Assembly (NCBI RefSeq): GCF_000514775.1
Contig: NZ_AZWO01000017.1
Location: forward strand, 1-64,000
Reading direction: 5' to 3'
DNA from: Salinispora pacifica CNR114
Lineage (GTDB): Bacteria; Actinomycetota; Actinomycetes; Mycobacteriales; Micromonosporaceae
DNA: 64,000 bases
Positions 15,891 to 24,032 of this stretch are shown piece by piece (position 1 is the stretch's first letter; each line of letters begins with the position of its first letter). The notes under the pieces are model-generated. The model did not search any database and was not told the DNA's origin. It worked only from the letters and a program-made list of their open reading frames with translations. Both the position numbers and the translations under genes were made by a program.

Positions 15891-18032
15891 TCACAGGCGG
15901 TAGACGACCACGTCGCCGATCTCCTCCCGGGTGATGCCGAGCGCGTCAACCGGTGCGTCGATGGTGAACTCCCAGGGCGTGCCGGCCACCTGATCCCGAG
16001 GGATCAGGACGTTGCGAACGCCCAGGGTGCGCAGGTAGTCGACGCTGGCCTGGTCGGGGAATGTGATCGTCGCCTGACGCACCTCCTCGACCAGGGCCGG
16101 GGTGAAGCCACTCCCCCCGTTGACGAGGTCCTGGAAGTGGGTGGTTGACCAGAGCATGACCGGCTGGTCACGATTCGGGTCGCTCGGCAGCACCAGCAGC
16201 GGGCCGTCCACCGTGCGCATCGCCGCGGGCTGCACCGGGACGACCGGGTGCGGGGTGCGGTTCAGCCCCTCGGCGGTCACCAACAGCAGTGGCAGCAGCG
16301 TGGCCAACCGCAGCCACGGGTTCGGCCAGGACGGGATCCGGGCGGCGGAGATCTTCCGGACCCGGCCGGCGAAGGCGCTTACCGCGCCGGCCGCGAGGAG
16401 TCCGAGCAGCAGGGTCGTCCAGAGCATCAGCCGACCCGGCGTACGCAGGCCGTTCCACCCGGGCAGGTAATCGAAGAGCGGCACGTAGGTGTACCGCCCG
16501 TCGAATAGTTCGGTGCCCATCGCCAGCACCATGCTGACCACGACCCCCGCCAGCAGCAGGAGCCGGTGCCGGACCCGCCACACCGAGAAGAAGAGGCCGC
16601 CCAGGGCGAGCGCGTAGAGCACGTACCCGGGCAGCAAGGTCATCTCCGGTTGCCAGGGCAGTGTCGACCGAGCCCCCTCGTGCAGGTCACCCCAGATTCG
16701 CGACTCGGCCGGCGCGGTGAGGAAGCCCGTCGCGGGTGGAGAGAACCAGGCGAGGTCGGCGACGGTCCGCTCCGCCTGCGGATGCAGCTCGACGACGGTG
16801 AAGTAGGGGAGTGCGAGCAACGCGCCAACCGCAGCGAAGATCAGCCCGCCGACCACGTTGGCGGCGAACAGCCGCCGACCGAAGGGGCGTCGCACCGGGC
16901 GGACGACCCAGCGTCGCAGGAACCAGGTCACCGTGGCGACCAGCCCGGTCCCGGCGAGGACGTACGCGAACGGCAGCCCGATGCCGAAGCCGAGGCTGAG
17001 CTGCCAGGCGGCGACCAGCCAGCCGGCGTACACCCAACCGACCCGTCGCTTCTCCGGTCGGTAGCCGTGCCGCAGCGACCAGCCATGCCCCCGAGCGAGC
17101 ATCGCCAGCGCCAGCGGGATGCCACCGTTGGAGATGACGTTCAGGTGCCCGGCCTGGGCCAGCAACCAGGGTGCGTACGTGTAGGTAACTCCGGCGACCG
17201 CGGCGCCGATCCGGCCCGACCCCAACTGCCGGGCCAGCACGTACGCCCCGAACGTGGCGAGGGCGTGGGCCAGCACGAACATGATGTTGTATCGGAGCAG
17301 GGCGGCTTCGGGGCCGGTGCCGATCATCCCCGCTGGGGCGTACCCCAGCAGGGTGTCGGAGAAGACGAAGCTCCACCGTTCCGGGAAGAACGCGTTGGCG
17401 TGCAACAGCCGGCCCGGGTCGGTCAACAGTGCGTGCCCGGACCAGGCCATCTGCCATGCCTGCAGGCTCGGATCCCAGTAGTCCTGGGGCAGGGTGTAGC
17501 GCGGGTAGCGCAGTGTCGGCCAGGTCATCGCGACGGCCAGGGCCAGCGAGCCGAGCGCTGCGAGCATCCACTCGTGGGTCAGGAACCGGCCAACGGAGCG
17601 GGTTGCCCGGCCGATCCGGGTCGGTACCGGGGTCGGAGCGGGGCCGAAGGACGCGAACGGGTCCTGTTTCTCCTTGTCGCCGTTAGCACCCTTCGCATCC
17701 TTTTCTGCGGTGCCCTCGGCGGTGCTGTCAGCAGAAGTAGCGGTGCCGTCCGAAGAGGAGGCGTCGCCGCGCCCGGCGGCGCTGCCGCCAGCAGTGGTGT
17801 CCGCGGTGGTGCTCTTGGTGGCGGTGTCCGCGCTGCCCGCGGTGGTGCTCTCCGCGGTGGCGGTGCTGGTGGGTTTGGCGGTGTCGGCGGCCGTGGCGTC
17901 GTCCTTGGGTGATCCGGCGTTACCCGGGCCAGCTTCGAGCTTGTCCATGATGGTCTTGGGCTTTCGGTCACCGGCGGTGCTGGCCGCCTTGGGATTCGGT
18001 GGCGGTGGGCCGCCAGGGCGTCCGATGGTCAT
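15891..18032 (-). CDS. Predicted GT-C-like multispanning membrane glycosyltransferase
   Basis: 713 residues. The first ~130 residues are a disordered Ala/Thr/Ser/Asp/Lys tail with Pro-rich stretches. A membrane domain of about ten helices follows. The first external loop (DYWDPSLQAWQMAW) carries Asp residues typical of GT-C enzymes, and the soluble C terminus ends in GDVVVYRL. The donor and acceptor cannot be assigned. It starts with ATGA overlapping the stop of the endonuclease IV gene, so the two are translationally coupled despite having no obvious functional link. Confidence 0.7.
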   Translation of the reverse strand: MTIGRPGGPPPPNPKAASTAGDRKPKTIMDKLEAGPGNAGSPKDDATAADTAKPTSTATAESTTAGSADTATKSTTADTTAGGSAAGRGDASSSDGTATSADSTAEGTAEKDAKGANGDKEKQDPFASFGPAPTPVPTRIGRATRSVGRFLTHEWMLAALGSLALAVAMTWPTLRYPRYTLPQDYWDPSLQAWQMAWSGHALLTDPGRLLHANAFFPERWSFVFSDTLLGYAPAGMIGTGPEAALLRYNIMFVLAHALATFGAYVLARQLGSGRIGAAVAGVTYTYAPWLLAQAGHLNVISNGGIPLALAMLARGHGWSLRHGYRPEKRRVGWVYAGWLVAAWQLSLGFGIGLPFAYVLAGTGLVATVTWFLRRWVVRPVRRPFGRRLFAANVVGGLIFAAVGALLALPYFTVVELHPQAERTVADLAWFSPPATGFLTAPAESRIWGDLHEGARSTLPWQPEMTLLPGYVLYALALGGLFFSVWRVRHRLLLLAGVVVSMVLAMGTELFDGRYTYVPLFDYLPGWNGLRTPGRLMLWTTLLLGLLAAGAVSAFAGRVRKISAARIPSWPNPWLRLATLLPLLLVTAEGLNRTPHPVVPVQPAAMRTVDGPLLVLPSDPNRDQPVMLWSTTHFQDLVNGGSGFTPALVEEVRQATITFPDQASVDYLRTLGVRNVLIPRDQVAGTPWEFTIDAPVDALGITREEIGDVVVYRL

Positions 18033-18820
18033 CCGGTCGTACCCGGCACGCCGAGCTGCTCCCGGAGGAAGGTGATGTCGGCTGCTTGGCCGTCCGCCCC
18101 GCCGGGTGTCTCGACCACCACCGGGGCGCCCGCCGCGCGGATCACCGCCACCAGCTGCTCCGGGTCGATCGTGCCGCCGGTCAGGTTGTCGTGTCGGTCC
18201 TGGCCCGAGTTGAAGGCGCCCTTGGAGTTGTTGGCGTGGATCAGGTCGATCCGCCCGGTGATCGCCTTGACCCGGTCGACCAGCCCGAGCAACTCCTCAC
18301 CGCCCGCGTACGCGTGGCAGGTGTCCAGGCAGAAGCCCACCTCGTGATCGCCGATCGTGTCCCAGAGCCGGGCGAGCGCGTCCAGTCGGCGGGCGCAGGC
18401 GTTCGTCCCGCCGGCGGTGTTCTCGATCAGCACCGGTACGCCGAAGCCGCCGGATTCCGCCGCGTACGCGAAGGCTTTGCGCCAGTTGTCGAACCCGGTG
18501 GCGAGGTCGTCGCCGGCGTTGACGTGGCCCCCGTGCACGATCAGGCCACGGGCTCCGACAGCGGCGGCGGCTCGGGCGTGCGCGAGCAGGAGCTTGCGGC
18601 TGGGGATCCGGATGCGATTGTTCAACGTGGCCAGGTTGATCACATACGGTGCGTGCACGTAGAGGTCCACCTCGGCGCTGCGCAGCCGGTCGGCGTCCGC
18701 CCGCGGCTTCGGCGTCTTCCAACCCTGCGGGTCGGAGAGGAAGAACTGCGCGGTGTCGGCGGCTCTGGCGGTCGCCTCCGCCAGTGGGTCGGACGAATCG
18801 ACGTGGGCTCCGATACGCAT
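18029..18820 (-). CDS. nfo: Endonuclease IV (AP endonuclease family 2)
   Basis: 263 residues. It cleaves DNA 5' of abasic sites in base-excision repair, using three zinc ions. Ligand motifs are in order: GAH near the N terminus, VHAPYVIN, VHGGH, ENTAGG, CLDTCHAYAGG, HANNSKGAF with RHDN, and VVVETPG. The length is slightly short for the family (Escherichia coli Nfo is 285). ATG 18820 is the only sensible start. It is head gene of a two-gene unit with the membrane glycosyltransferase and is divergent from the rpsF operon across a 536-base region. Confidence 0.9.
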   Translation of the reverse strand: MRIGAHVDSSDPLAEATARAADTAQFFLSDPQGWKTPKPRADADRLRSAEVDLYVHAPYVINLATLNNRIRIPSRKLLLAHARAAAAVGARGLIVHGGHVNAGDDLATGFDNWRKAFAYAAESGGFGVPVLIENTAGGTNACARRLDALARLWDTIGDHEVGFCLDTCHAYAGGEELLGLVDRVKAITGRIDLIHANNSKGAFNSGQDRHDNLTGGTIDPEQLVAVIRAAGAPVVVETPGGADGQAADITFLREQLGVPGTTG

Positions 18821-19356
18821 GCTGGGGAGCCTACGTCGAGTTCACCGACCGACGGCGACCGCAGTGCGGCGACGCGCGTAACCGGCGTGGTCAGAGGTGC
18901 GTCACCGCAGTGATCAGTCGTCGTTGAACGAGGTGGGATGGACGGTTCTGTGAGCTTGGACTAGTAGATTGTCTGAGATTTACCGAATTCTCCGACAAGT
19001 CCTGCACATTAAGGATATGGTCGGGAAACAACATGATGAAGCCCCGCGGGGTGTCGCCGGTCCAACCTCATCGGTGTGGTCGTTCCTCCCCAGGTCCCAC
19101 CCAAGGAATGCGGACACGACACCCCGCGGTCTCTGGTTCACGGGGGGCTCGCCTCGACATCGACGTCTTGGCCGGGCCCCCCGTGAACCATGTTCGGGGG
19201 CACTTCCACCACCCCGGGCATGATCGTTCGGGCCGGGTATCCTGGTTCGGTTGTCCACGTCCGGCCGGGTCCCCCCGGTTCCGGGTGGGCCACGACGCAC
19301 GACCTCCTGCCACGGAAGGACCGTGGCCGTCCTAGCCCATAGGAGGTGAGCACGTC
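18821..19356 (+). promoter_or_regulatory. Long leader/promoter region of the rpsF operon with two inverted repeats
   Basis: There is no gene here. An AT-richer stretch at about 18955-19025 probably holds promoter elements. A 13-bp inverted repeat (19044-19056 with 19117-19129) and a 15-bp one (19134-19148 with 19176-19190) follow. Both lie inside the likely transcript, so this may be a ribosomal-protein leader where S6:S18 binds its own mRNA. A strong SD (AGGAGGTGA, 19341-19349) closes the region. Confidence 0.5.
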
Positions 19357-19647
19357 TTGCGTCATTACGAGATCATGGTGATCCTCGACTCCAGCCTTGA
19401 GGAGCGCACCGTCGCTCCGTCGCTCGACACGTACCTGAACGTGATTCGGACCGCGGGTGGCTCGGTCGAGAAGACCGATGTGTGGGGCCGCCGGCGCCTC
19501 GCGTACGAGATCAACAAGAAGACCGAGGGGATCTACGCCGTCATCGACCTGCAGGCAACGCCAGCAGCGGTGGCCGAGCTGGACCGTCAGCTGCGGCTCA
19601 ACGAGTCGGTGCTGCGTACCAAGGTTATTCGGCCGGAAGTGCGCTGA
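19357..19647 (+). CDS. rpsF: 30S ribosomal protein S6
   Basis: 96 residues. It binds the platform of the small subunit together with S18, which is encoded two genes downstream. Typical S6 features: [13 protein letters not shown] at the N terminus and [20 protein letters not shown] in the middle. The start is TTG at 19357: it is the only codon at the right distance (7 bases) from the strong SD AGGAGGTGA, and it matches the family N terminus exactly. First gene of the rpsF-ssb-rpsR-rplI operon. Confidence 0.95.
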   Translation: MRHYEIMVILDSSLEERTVAPSLDTYLNVIRTAGGSVEKTDVWGRRRLAYEINKKTEGIYAVIDLQATPAAVAELDRQLRLNESVLRTKVIRPEVR

Positions 19648-19755
19648 GGCGCACCCCGACCCCCAACCCCGACACCCCCGGATCAGCCTCGTCGGCATTG
19701 TCGGACGGCTCTGTCAGCCTGTACGGCGAGACGATGAGTGCGCGAGGAGATGGTC

Positions 19756-20271
19756 ATGGCAGGAGAAACCATCATCACGGTCATCGGCAATCTGACCGAT
19801 GACCCCGAGTTGCGATTCACCCCCTCCGGGGCGGCGGTCGCCAAGTTCCGGGTCGCCTCGACGCCCCGGTTCTTCGACAAGTCGTCCAGCGAGTGGAAGG
19901 ACGGCGAGCCGTTGTTCCTCTCGTGCACCGTGTGGCGGCAGGCCGCCGAGCACGTCGCGGAGTCGCTGCAGCGCGGCACCCGCGTGATCGTGTCCGGTCG
20001 GCTGCGGCAGCGGTCGTACGAGACCCGCGAGGGTGAGAAGCGCACGGTAATCGAGCTGGAGGTCGACGAGATCGGCCCGTCGCTGCGCTACGCCACGGCG
20101 AAGGTGCAGAAGATGTCCCGCTCGGGCGGTGGTGGTTTTGGCGGCGGTGGTGGCCAGGGCGGCGGAGGCAACTTCGACGACCCGTGGGCCTCGGCCGCTC
20201 CTGCTCCTGCTCCCGCGCCCTCGCGCGGCGGGTCCGGTGGTGGCAACTTCGACGAGGAGCCTCCGTTCTGA
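19756..20271 (+). CDS. ssb: Single-stranded DNA-binding protein
   Basis: 171 residues. The OB-fold domain covers about 1-115 ([32 protein letters not shown], then [21 protein letters not shown]). A Gly-rich disordered linker follows, and the acidic tip DEEPPF recruits replication and repair partners. ATG 19756 is preferred because the protein then begins MAGETI as in relatives, and GAGGAGA (19743-19749) is its SD; an upstream in-frame GTG at 19738 would add six residues. It lies between rpsF and rpsR, as in other actinobacteria. Confidence 0.95.
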   Translation: MAGETIITVIGNLTDDPELRFTPSGAAVAKFRVASTPRFFDKSSSEWKDGEPLFLSCTVWRQAAEHVAESLQRGTRVIVSGRLRQRSYETREGEKRTVIELEVDEIGPSLRYATAKVQKMSRSGGGGFGGGGGQGGGGNFDDPWASAAPAPAPAPSRGGSGGGNFDEEPPF

Positions 20272-20312
20272 TGGCGCCGAGCGCCCGCAATCGCAAACCA
20301 GGAGCAAGGTCA

Positions 20313-20552
20313 ATGGCCAAGGCTGCGGCACTTCGCAAGCCGAAGAAGAAGGTGAACCCGCTAGACAAGGACGGGATCACCTATATCGATTACAAGGACA
20401 CTGCGCTGCTGCGCAAGTTCATCTCCGACCGGGGCAAGATCCGTGCCCGGCGAGTGACTGGCGTGACCTCGCAGCAGCAGCGGCAGATCGCCCGTGCGGT
20501 CAAGAACGCCCGCGAGATGGCGCTCTTGCCGTACACGGCGACGGCTCGCTGA
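20313..20552 (+). CDS. rpsR: 30S ribosomal protein S18
   Basis: 79 residues. Conserved S18 core: [18 protein letters not shown] followed by [22 protein letters not shown]. No zinc-binding Cys residues are present, so this is a C-minus type S18. SD AGGAG at 20300-20304 sets ATG 20313. It partners S6 in the ribosome and possibly in leader-mediated autoregulation. Confidence 0.95.
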   Translation: MAKAAALRKPKKKVNPLDKDGITYIDYKDTALLRKFISDRGKIRARRVTGVTSQQQRQIARAVKNAREMALLPYTATAR

Positions 20553-20566
20553 GGGGAGGCGCCGAC

Positions 20567-21013
20567 ATGAAGATCATCCTGACTCAGGAGGTATCCGGCC
20601 TCGGTGCCCCAGGGGACATCGTGGAGGTCAAGAACGGCTACGGCCGTAACTACCTGCTGCCCCAGGGCTTCGCGATCGCCTGGACCAAGGGCGCGGAGAA
20701 GCAGGTCACGCTGATCAAGCGGGCCCGGTCGGCCCGCGAGATTCGTGACCTCGGCCACGCCAACGAGGTCAAGGGCCAGCTCGAAGGGCTGAAGGTAGCC
20801 CTGAAGGCCCGCGCCGGCGAGGGAGGTCGGCTCTTCGGTTCGGTCACCGCGGCCGAGATCGTCGCGGCCGTCAAGGCCGCTGGCGGCCCGACGCTGGACC
20901 GTCGTCGGCTTGAGCTGCCCAGGCACATCAAGTCGCTCGGCTCCTACCCGGTGCGGATCAAGCTGCACCCCGAGGTGACCGCCGCGTTCGACCTGAACGT
21001 CGTTCAGAGCTGA
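20567..21013 (+). CDS. rplI: 50S ribosomal protein L9
   Basis: 148 residues. The N-terminal domain (MKIILTQEVSGLGAPGDIVEVKNGYGRNYLLPQGFA) and the C-terminal domain are linked by the usual long helix (about 45-80). GGGGAGG at 20553-20559 is the SD, 14 bases after the rpsR stop. Last gene of the operon, followed by a strong terminator. Confidence 0.95.
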   Translation: MKIILTQEVSGLGAPGDIVEVKNGYGRNYLLPQGFAIAWTKGAEKQVTLIKRARSAREIRDLGHANEVKGQLEGLKVALKARAGEGGRLFGSVTAAEIVAAVKAAGGPTLDRRRLELPRHIKSLGSYPVRIKLHPEVTAAFDLNVVQS

Positions 21014-21030
21014 CACCCACCCGCACCACC

Positions 21031-21066
21031 GATCGGGCCCGCGCCGTACTCGGCGCGGGCCCGATC
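21031..21066 (+). terminator. Terminator of the rpsF-ssb-rpsR-rplI operon
   Basis: Perfect 15-bp arms (21031-21045 and 21052-21066) around loop GTACTC, 17 bases after rplI. Confidence 0.9.
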
Positions 21067-21150
21067 CGTATCCCGTCCCGGCTCGATCGGTATCGTGCCT
21101 CGGGCCGAACTGGCGCCGGTATCCCAGCCCGGCGGCTGACTGATTTTCTT

Positions 21151-21268
21151 TTATCCACAGGGTGTGGATGCTGTTTTTCCAGCTCAGAGTGGTGTTGAGG
21201 GAGACTCTTCCACAGTTATCCACAGGCTGTGCACAAGCTGCACACATGCCTTCCCCCTGCTATCCACA
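21151..21268. promoter_or_regulatory. Cluster of DnaA-box-like 9-mers upstream of dnaB
   Basis: TTATCCACA occurs exactly at 21151-21159 and 21216-21224. The reverse of TTGTGCACA is at 21228-21236, CTATCCACA at 21260-21268, and a weaker inverted site near 21163-21171. Just before the first box is an unusually AT-rich run (TGATTTTCTTTTATC). The remaining parts of 21067-21435 hold no gene. It may control dnaB or titrate DnaA; it is not next to dnaA/dnaN. Confidence 0.65.
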
Positions 21269-21435
21269 GGTTGTCCCGAGACTCGTCCACCGCTGCTGTT
21301 GAGGCGTCCTGCTCGTCTTCCGTATGGTTGCCAACCGACCCGCCGCACGATGGCCCCCGATCGCCCTGCGGGTCGAGAAGGCCGTGACTCCGCGGTGGAG
21401 CCAGGCCGATGAGCTGACGGTGTGAAGGGGGAGCC

Positions 21436-22842
21436 GTGTCGGTCGCCGACGAGATGGCAGCCGAACCGCGTGCTGGTGGGCCGACATCGGTGCCGGTGCA
21501 GCGGGACGGCCAGTTCGAGAAGACCCCACCGCAGGACATCGCCGCCGAGCAGTGTGTGCTGGGCGGGATGCTCCTGTCCAAGGACGCGATCGCCGACGTG
21601 GTCGAGATTCTCAAGAGCAACGACTTCTACCGACCCGTCCACGCCACCGTCTTCGACACGATTCTCGAGATTTACGGCCGGGGCGAGCCCGCTGATTCGA
21701 TCACGGTCGCGGCGGCCCTGGCCGACTCCGGCGACCTGGTCCGGATCGGGGGCGCACCGTACCTGCACACCCTGATCGCCAGTGTGCCCACCGCGGCCAA
21801 CGCCGCCTACTACGCCCGGATTGTCAGCGAACGGGCCGTGCTCCGGCGGCTGGTCGAGGCCGGCACCCGGATCGTGCAACTCGGGTTCGGTACCGCCGCC
21901 AGCGGCAGCCGGGACGTGGATGACGTCGTTGACCTCGCCCAGCAGGCCGTCTACGACGTCACGGAGCGGCGGGTCAGCGAGGACTTCGCCATCCTCGCCG
22001 ACATGCTCCAGCCCACGCTCGACGAGATCGAGGCGGTCGGCGCCCAGCACGGCATGATGACCGGCGTTCCCACCGGCTTCACCGACCTCGACCGACTCCT
22101 CAACGGTCTGCAGGCCGGCCAGCTCATCATCGTCGCCGGGCGGCCCGGCCTGGGGAAGTCCACGGCGAGCATGGACTTCGCGCGGAATGCAGCGATTCGC
22201 GCCAACCAGGCCGCGGCGATCTTCTCGCTGGAGATGAGCAAGGTCGAGATCGTCATGCGACTTCTCTCGGCCGAGGCCCGGGTGCCCCTGCACGTGCTGC
22301 GCAGCGGTCAGCTCTCCGACGACGACTGGACGAAGCTCGCCCGCTGCATGGGTGAGATCAGTGAGGCGCCGCTCTTCGTGGACGACACGCCGAGCATGAA
22401 CCTGATGGAGATCCGGGCCAAGGCGCGACGTCTCAAACAGCGACACGATCTGAAGCTCATCGTCGTCGACTACCTCCAGCTGATGACCTCGCCGAAGCGT
22501 ACGGAGAGCCGGCAGCAGGAGGTCGCCGACCTGTCCCGTGGCCTCAAGCTCCTCGCGAAGGAGGTCGAGTGCCCGGTTATCGCGGTCAGCCAGCTGAACC
22601 GTGGCCCCGAACAGCGGACCGACAAACGGCCCCAGCTCTCCGACCTGCGGGAGTCCGGCTCCATCGAGCAGGACGCCGACGTCGTCATCCTGCTGCACCG
22701 TGACGACTACTACGACAAGGAGTCGCCGCGGGCCGGGGAGGCGGACTTCGTGGTGGCCAAGCACCGGAACGGGCCGACCGACACGGTGACGGTGGCAGCG
22801 CAGCTCCACCTGTCGCGCTTCGTGGACATGGCGATCGTGTGA
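21436..22842 (+). CDS. dnaB: Replicative DNA helicase
   Basis: 468 residues. Hexameric helicase that unwinds the chromosome at forks with 5'-3' polarity. The N-terminal domain (about 30-135) begins PPQDIAAEQCVLGGMLLSKD; the RecA-like motor has Walker A AGRPGLGKST (Lys241), the motif FSLEMSK, Walker B LIVVDYLQLM, and RESGSIEQDADVV near the end. It is uninterrupted: there is no intein, unlike some mycobacterial dnaB genes. GTG 21436 follows GAAGGGGGAG. It lies downstream of the rpsF operon, as in mycobacteria, but behind its own promoter region with DnaA-box-like sites. Confidence 0.95.
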   Translation: MSVADEMAAEPRAGGPTSVPVQRDGQFEKTPPQDIAAEQCVLGGMLLSKDAIADVVEILKSNDFYRPVHATVFDTILEIYGRGEPADSITVAAALADSGDLVRIGGAPYLHTLIASVPTAANAAYYARIVSERAVLRRLVEAGTRIVQLGFGTAASGSRDVDDVVDLAQQAVYDVTERRVSEDFAILADMLQPTLDEIEAVGAQHGMMTGVPTGFTDLDRLLNGLQAGQLIIVAGRPGLGKSTASMDFARNAAIRANQAAAIFSLEMSKVEIVMRLLSAEARVPLHVLRSGQLSDDDWTKLARCMGEISEAPLFVDDTPSMNLMEIRAKARRLKQRHDLKLIVVDYLQLMTSPKRTESRQQEVADLSRGLKLLAKEVECPVIAVSQLNRGPEQRTDKRPQLSDLRESGSIEQDADVVILLHRDDYYDKESPRAGEADFVVAKHRNGPTDTVTVAAQLHLSRFVDMAIV

Positions 22843-22923
22843 GTGGACCCAGCGATCAGGTGCGCGAAGTCAGCTGACCGCGCAGCGTCCGAATCACCGC
22901 GCAGCCTGCGGAAGGAACGGGCA

Positions 22924-22975
22924 GCGTCCGGAAGGATCCCGGCCCGCGCTGCCGCGGCGGGGTCCCTCCGGACGC
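22924..22975. terminator. Bidirectional terminator between convergent dnaB and zinc-ribbon gene
   Basis: Arms 22924-22940 and 22960-22975 pair with one bulge and one mismatch around a 19-nt loop, between two convergent stops. Confidence 0.65.
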
Positions 22976-22986
22976 GCCGTACGGTG

Positions 22987-23361
22987 TCAGCCGAGCAGGT
23001 CGCCCAGGAAGCCCTTGTGCCGCTTCCGCCGGTAGTGCCCGTGGTAACCGTAGTGCTGACCGTGGCTCCCGTAGGCCGGGGCCGGAGCCGGGGGGTAGCC
23101 GTGCGCGGGCGGCGGGGGCGGCACGGTGCCGTAGCCGGGCTGCTGCGGCGGTGGCGGCGGGTACCCGCCGGGCTGGCTGGGCTGGGCGGGTGCCGGAGCG
23201 GCCTGCTGCCGGTTCCAGTTAGCCTCCGCCTCGAACAGCTTCTCCAACTCGCCGCGGTCGAGGAAGATCCCCCGGCACTCGCTGCACTGATCGATGACGA
23301 CGCCACTGCGCTCGTACTGGCGCATCTCGCCGTGACACTTGGGACAGGTGAGGCTCATCAT
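22987..23361 (-). CDS. zf-TFIIB type zinc-ribbon protein
   Basis: 124 residues. The N-terminal zinc ribbon CPKCHGEM ... CSECRGIFLDRGELEKL (about 5-43) is the zf-TFIIB domain common in small bacterial proteins of unknown function. A long Pro/Gly/Tyr/Gln-rich linker (about 50-105) leads to a His/Lys/Arg tail ending KGFLGDLLG, which could be a short amphipathic anchor. Two adjacent ATGs (23361, 23358) are possible starts. Together with the phosphoribosyltransferase gene 19 bases upstream it may be one unit. Confidence 0.8.
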   Translation of the reverse strand: MMSLTCPKCHGEMRQYERSGVVIDQCSECRGIFLDRGELEKLFEAEANWNRQQAAPAPAQPSQPGGYPPPPPQQPGYGTVPPPPPAHGYPPAPAPAYGSHGQHYGYHGHYRRKRHKGFLGDLLG

Positions 23362-23380
23362 CTGACCGTACCTGGTTGAC

Positions 23381-24013
23381 CTAAGCGGTCGCGGTCAACG
23401 TGGCGGTGACTTCGTCGTCGGAGACCTCGTGGAAGTCGTCGTAGTAGGCGCTGACCGCGGTGAACTCGGCCGGGTGCTGCGGACAGACAACCTGGTCGGC
23501 CTCGGCGGAGAGCAACTCGTACGCCTCCTGCGAGCCGACCGGGGCAGCCGCCACCACCCGTCGGGCACCGAGGTGGCGGGCGACCTGGACCGCGGCGCGG
23601 GCGGTGGCGCCGGTGGCGAGGCCGTCATCGACGATCAGGGCGGTGCGGTCGGTGAGATCCAGCGGCGGACGGTCGGCCCGGTAGAGCCGCTCCCGGCGAT
23701 CCAACTCGGCCCGCTCCTGGCGATCGACCTCGGCGATCTCCGCCGGGCTGAGCCGGCTGGCGATCCGCTCGTTGAGCACCTGGGCCCCGCCGGGACCGAT
23801 CGCGCCGAACGCGACCTCGGGCGCACCGGGAAGGCCGAGCTTACGGACGGTGATCACATCGAGTGGGGCCTCGAGTCGACGGGCGATCACCTCGGCCACC
23901 GGCACTCCGCCGCGAACCAGGGCAAGCACGATGACATCGGGTTCGCCGACGAGCGCGGTGAGCCGATCGGCGAGTGCCCGACCCGCGTCGCCGCGGTCAC
24001 GAAAGGTGGTCAC
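23381..24013 (-). CDS. Phosphoribosyltransferase-family protein
   Basis: 210 residues. Type I PRTase fold with the PRPP loop TALIVDDGLATGATARAA near 123-140. The N-terminal LALVRGGVPVAEVIARRL and the hood region (DVITVRKLGLPGAPEVAFGAIG) fit the actinobacterial group resembling the PRTase part of erythromycin-esterase/dienelactone-hydrolase fusions. Whether it acts on a nucleobase is unknown. GTG 24013 overlaps a GAG-rich SD. It follows the GT87 gene by 19 bases. Confidence 0.85.
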   Translation of the reverse strand: MTTFRDRGDAGRALADRLTALVGEPDVIVLALVRGGVPVAEVIARRLEAPLDVITVRKLGLPGAPEVAFGAIGPGGAQVLNERIASRLSPAEIAEVDRQERAELDRRERLYRADRPPLDLTDRTALIVDDGLATGATARAAVQVARHLGARRVVAAAPVGSQEAYELLSAEADQVVCPQHPAEFTAVSAYYDDFHEVSDDEVTATLTATA

Positions 24014-24032
24014 CTCTCAGGTGTACGCCGGG

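Noticed and set aside
21067-21435. Chromosomal origin (oriC)
   Set aside because: DnaA-box-like sites cluster here, but dnaA and dnaN are absent and the site number is low compared with actinobacterial origins. I report it only as a DnaA-box cluster.
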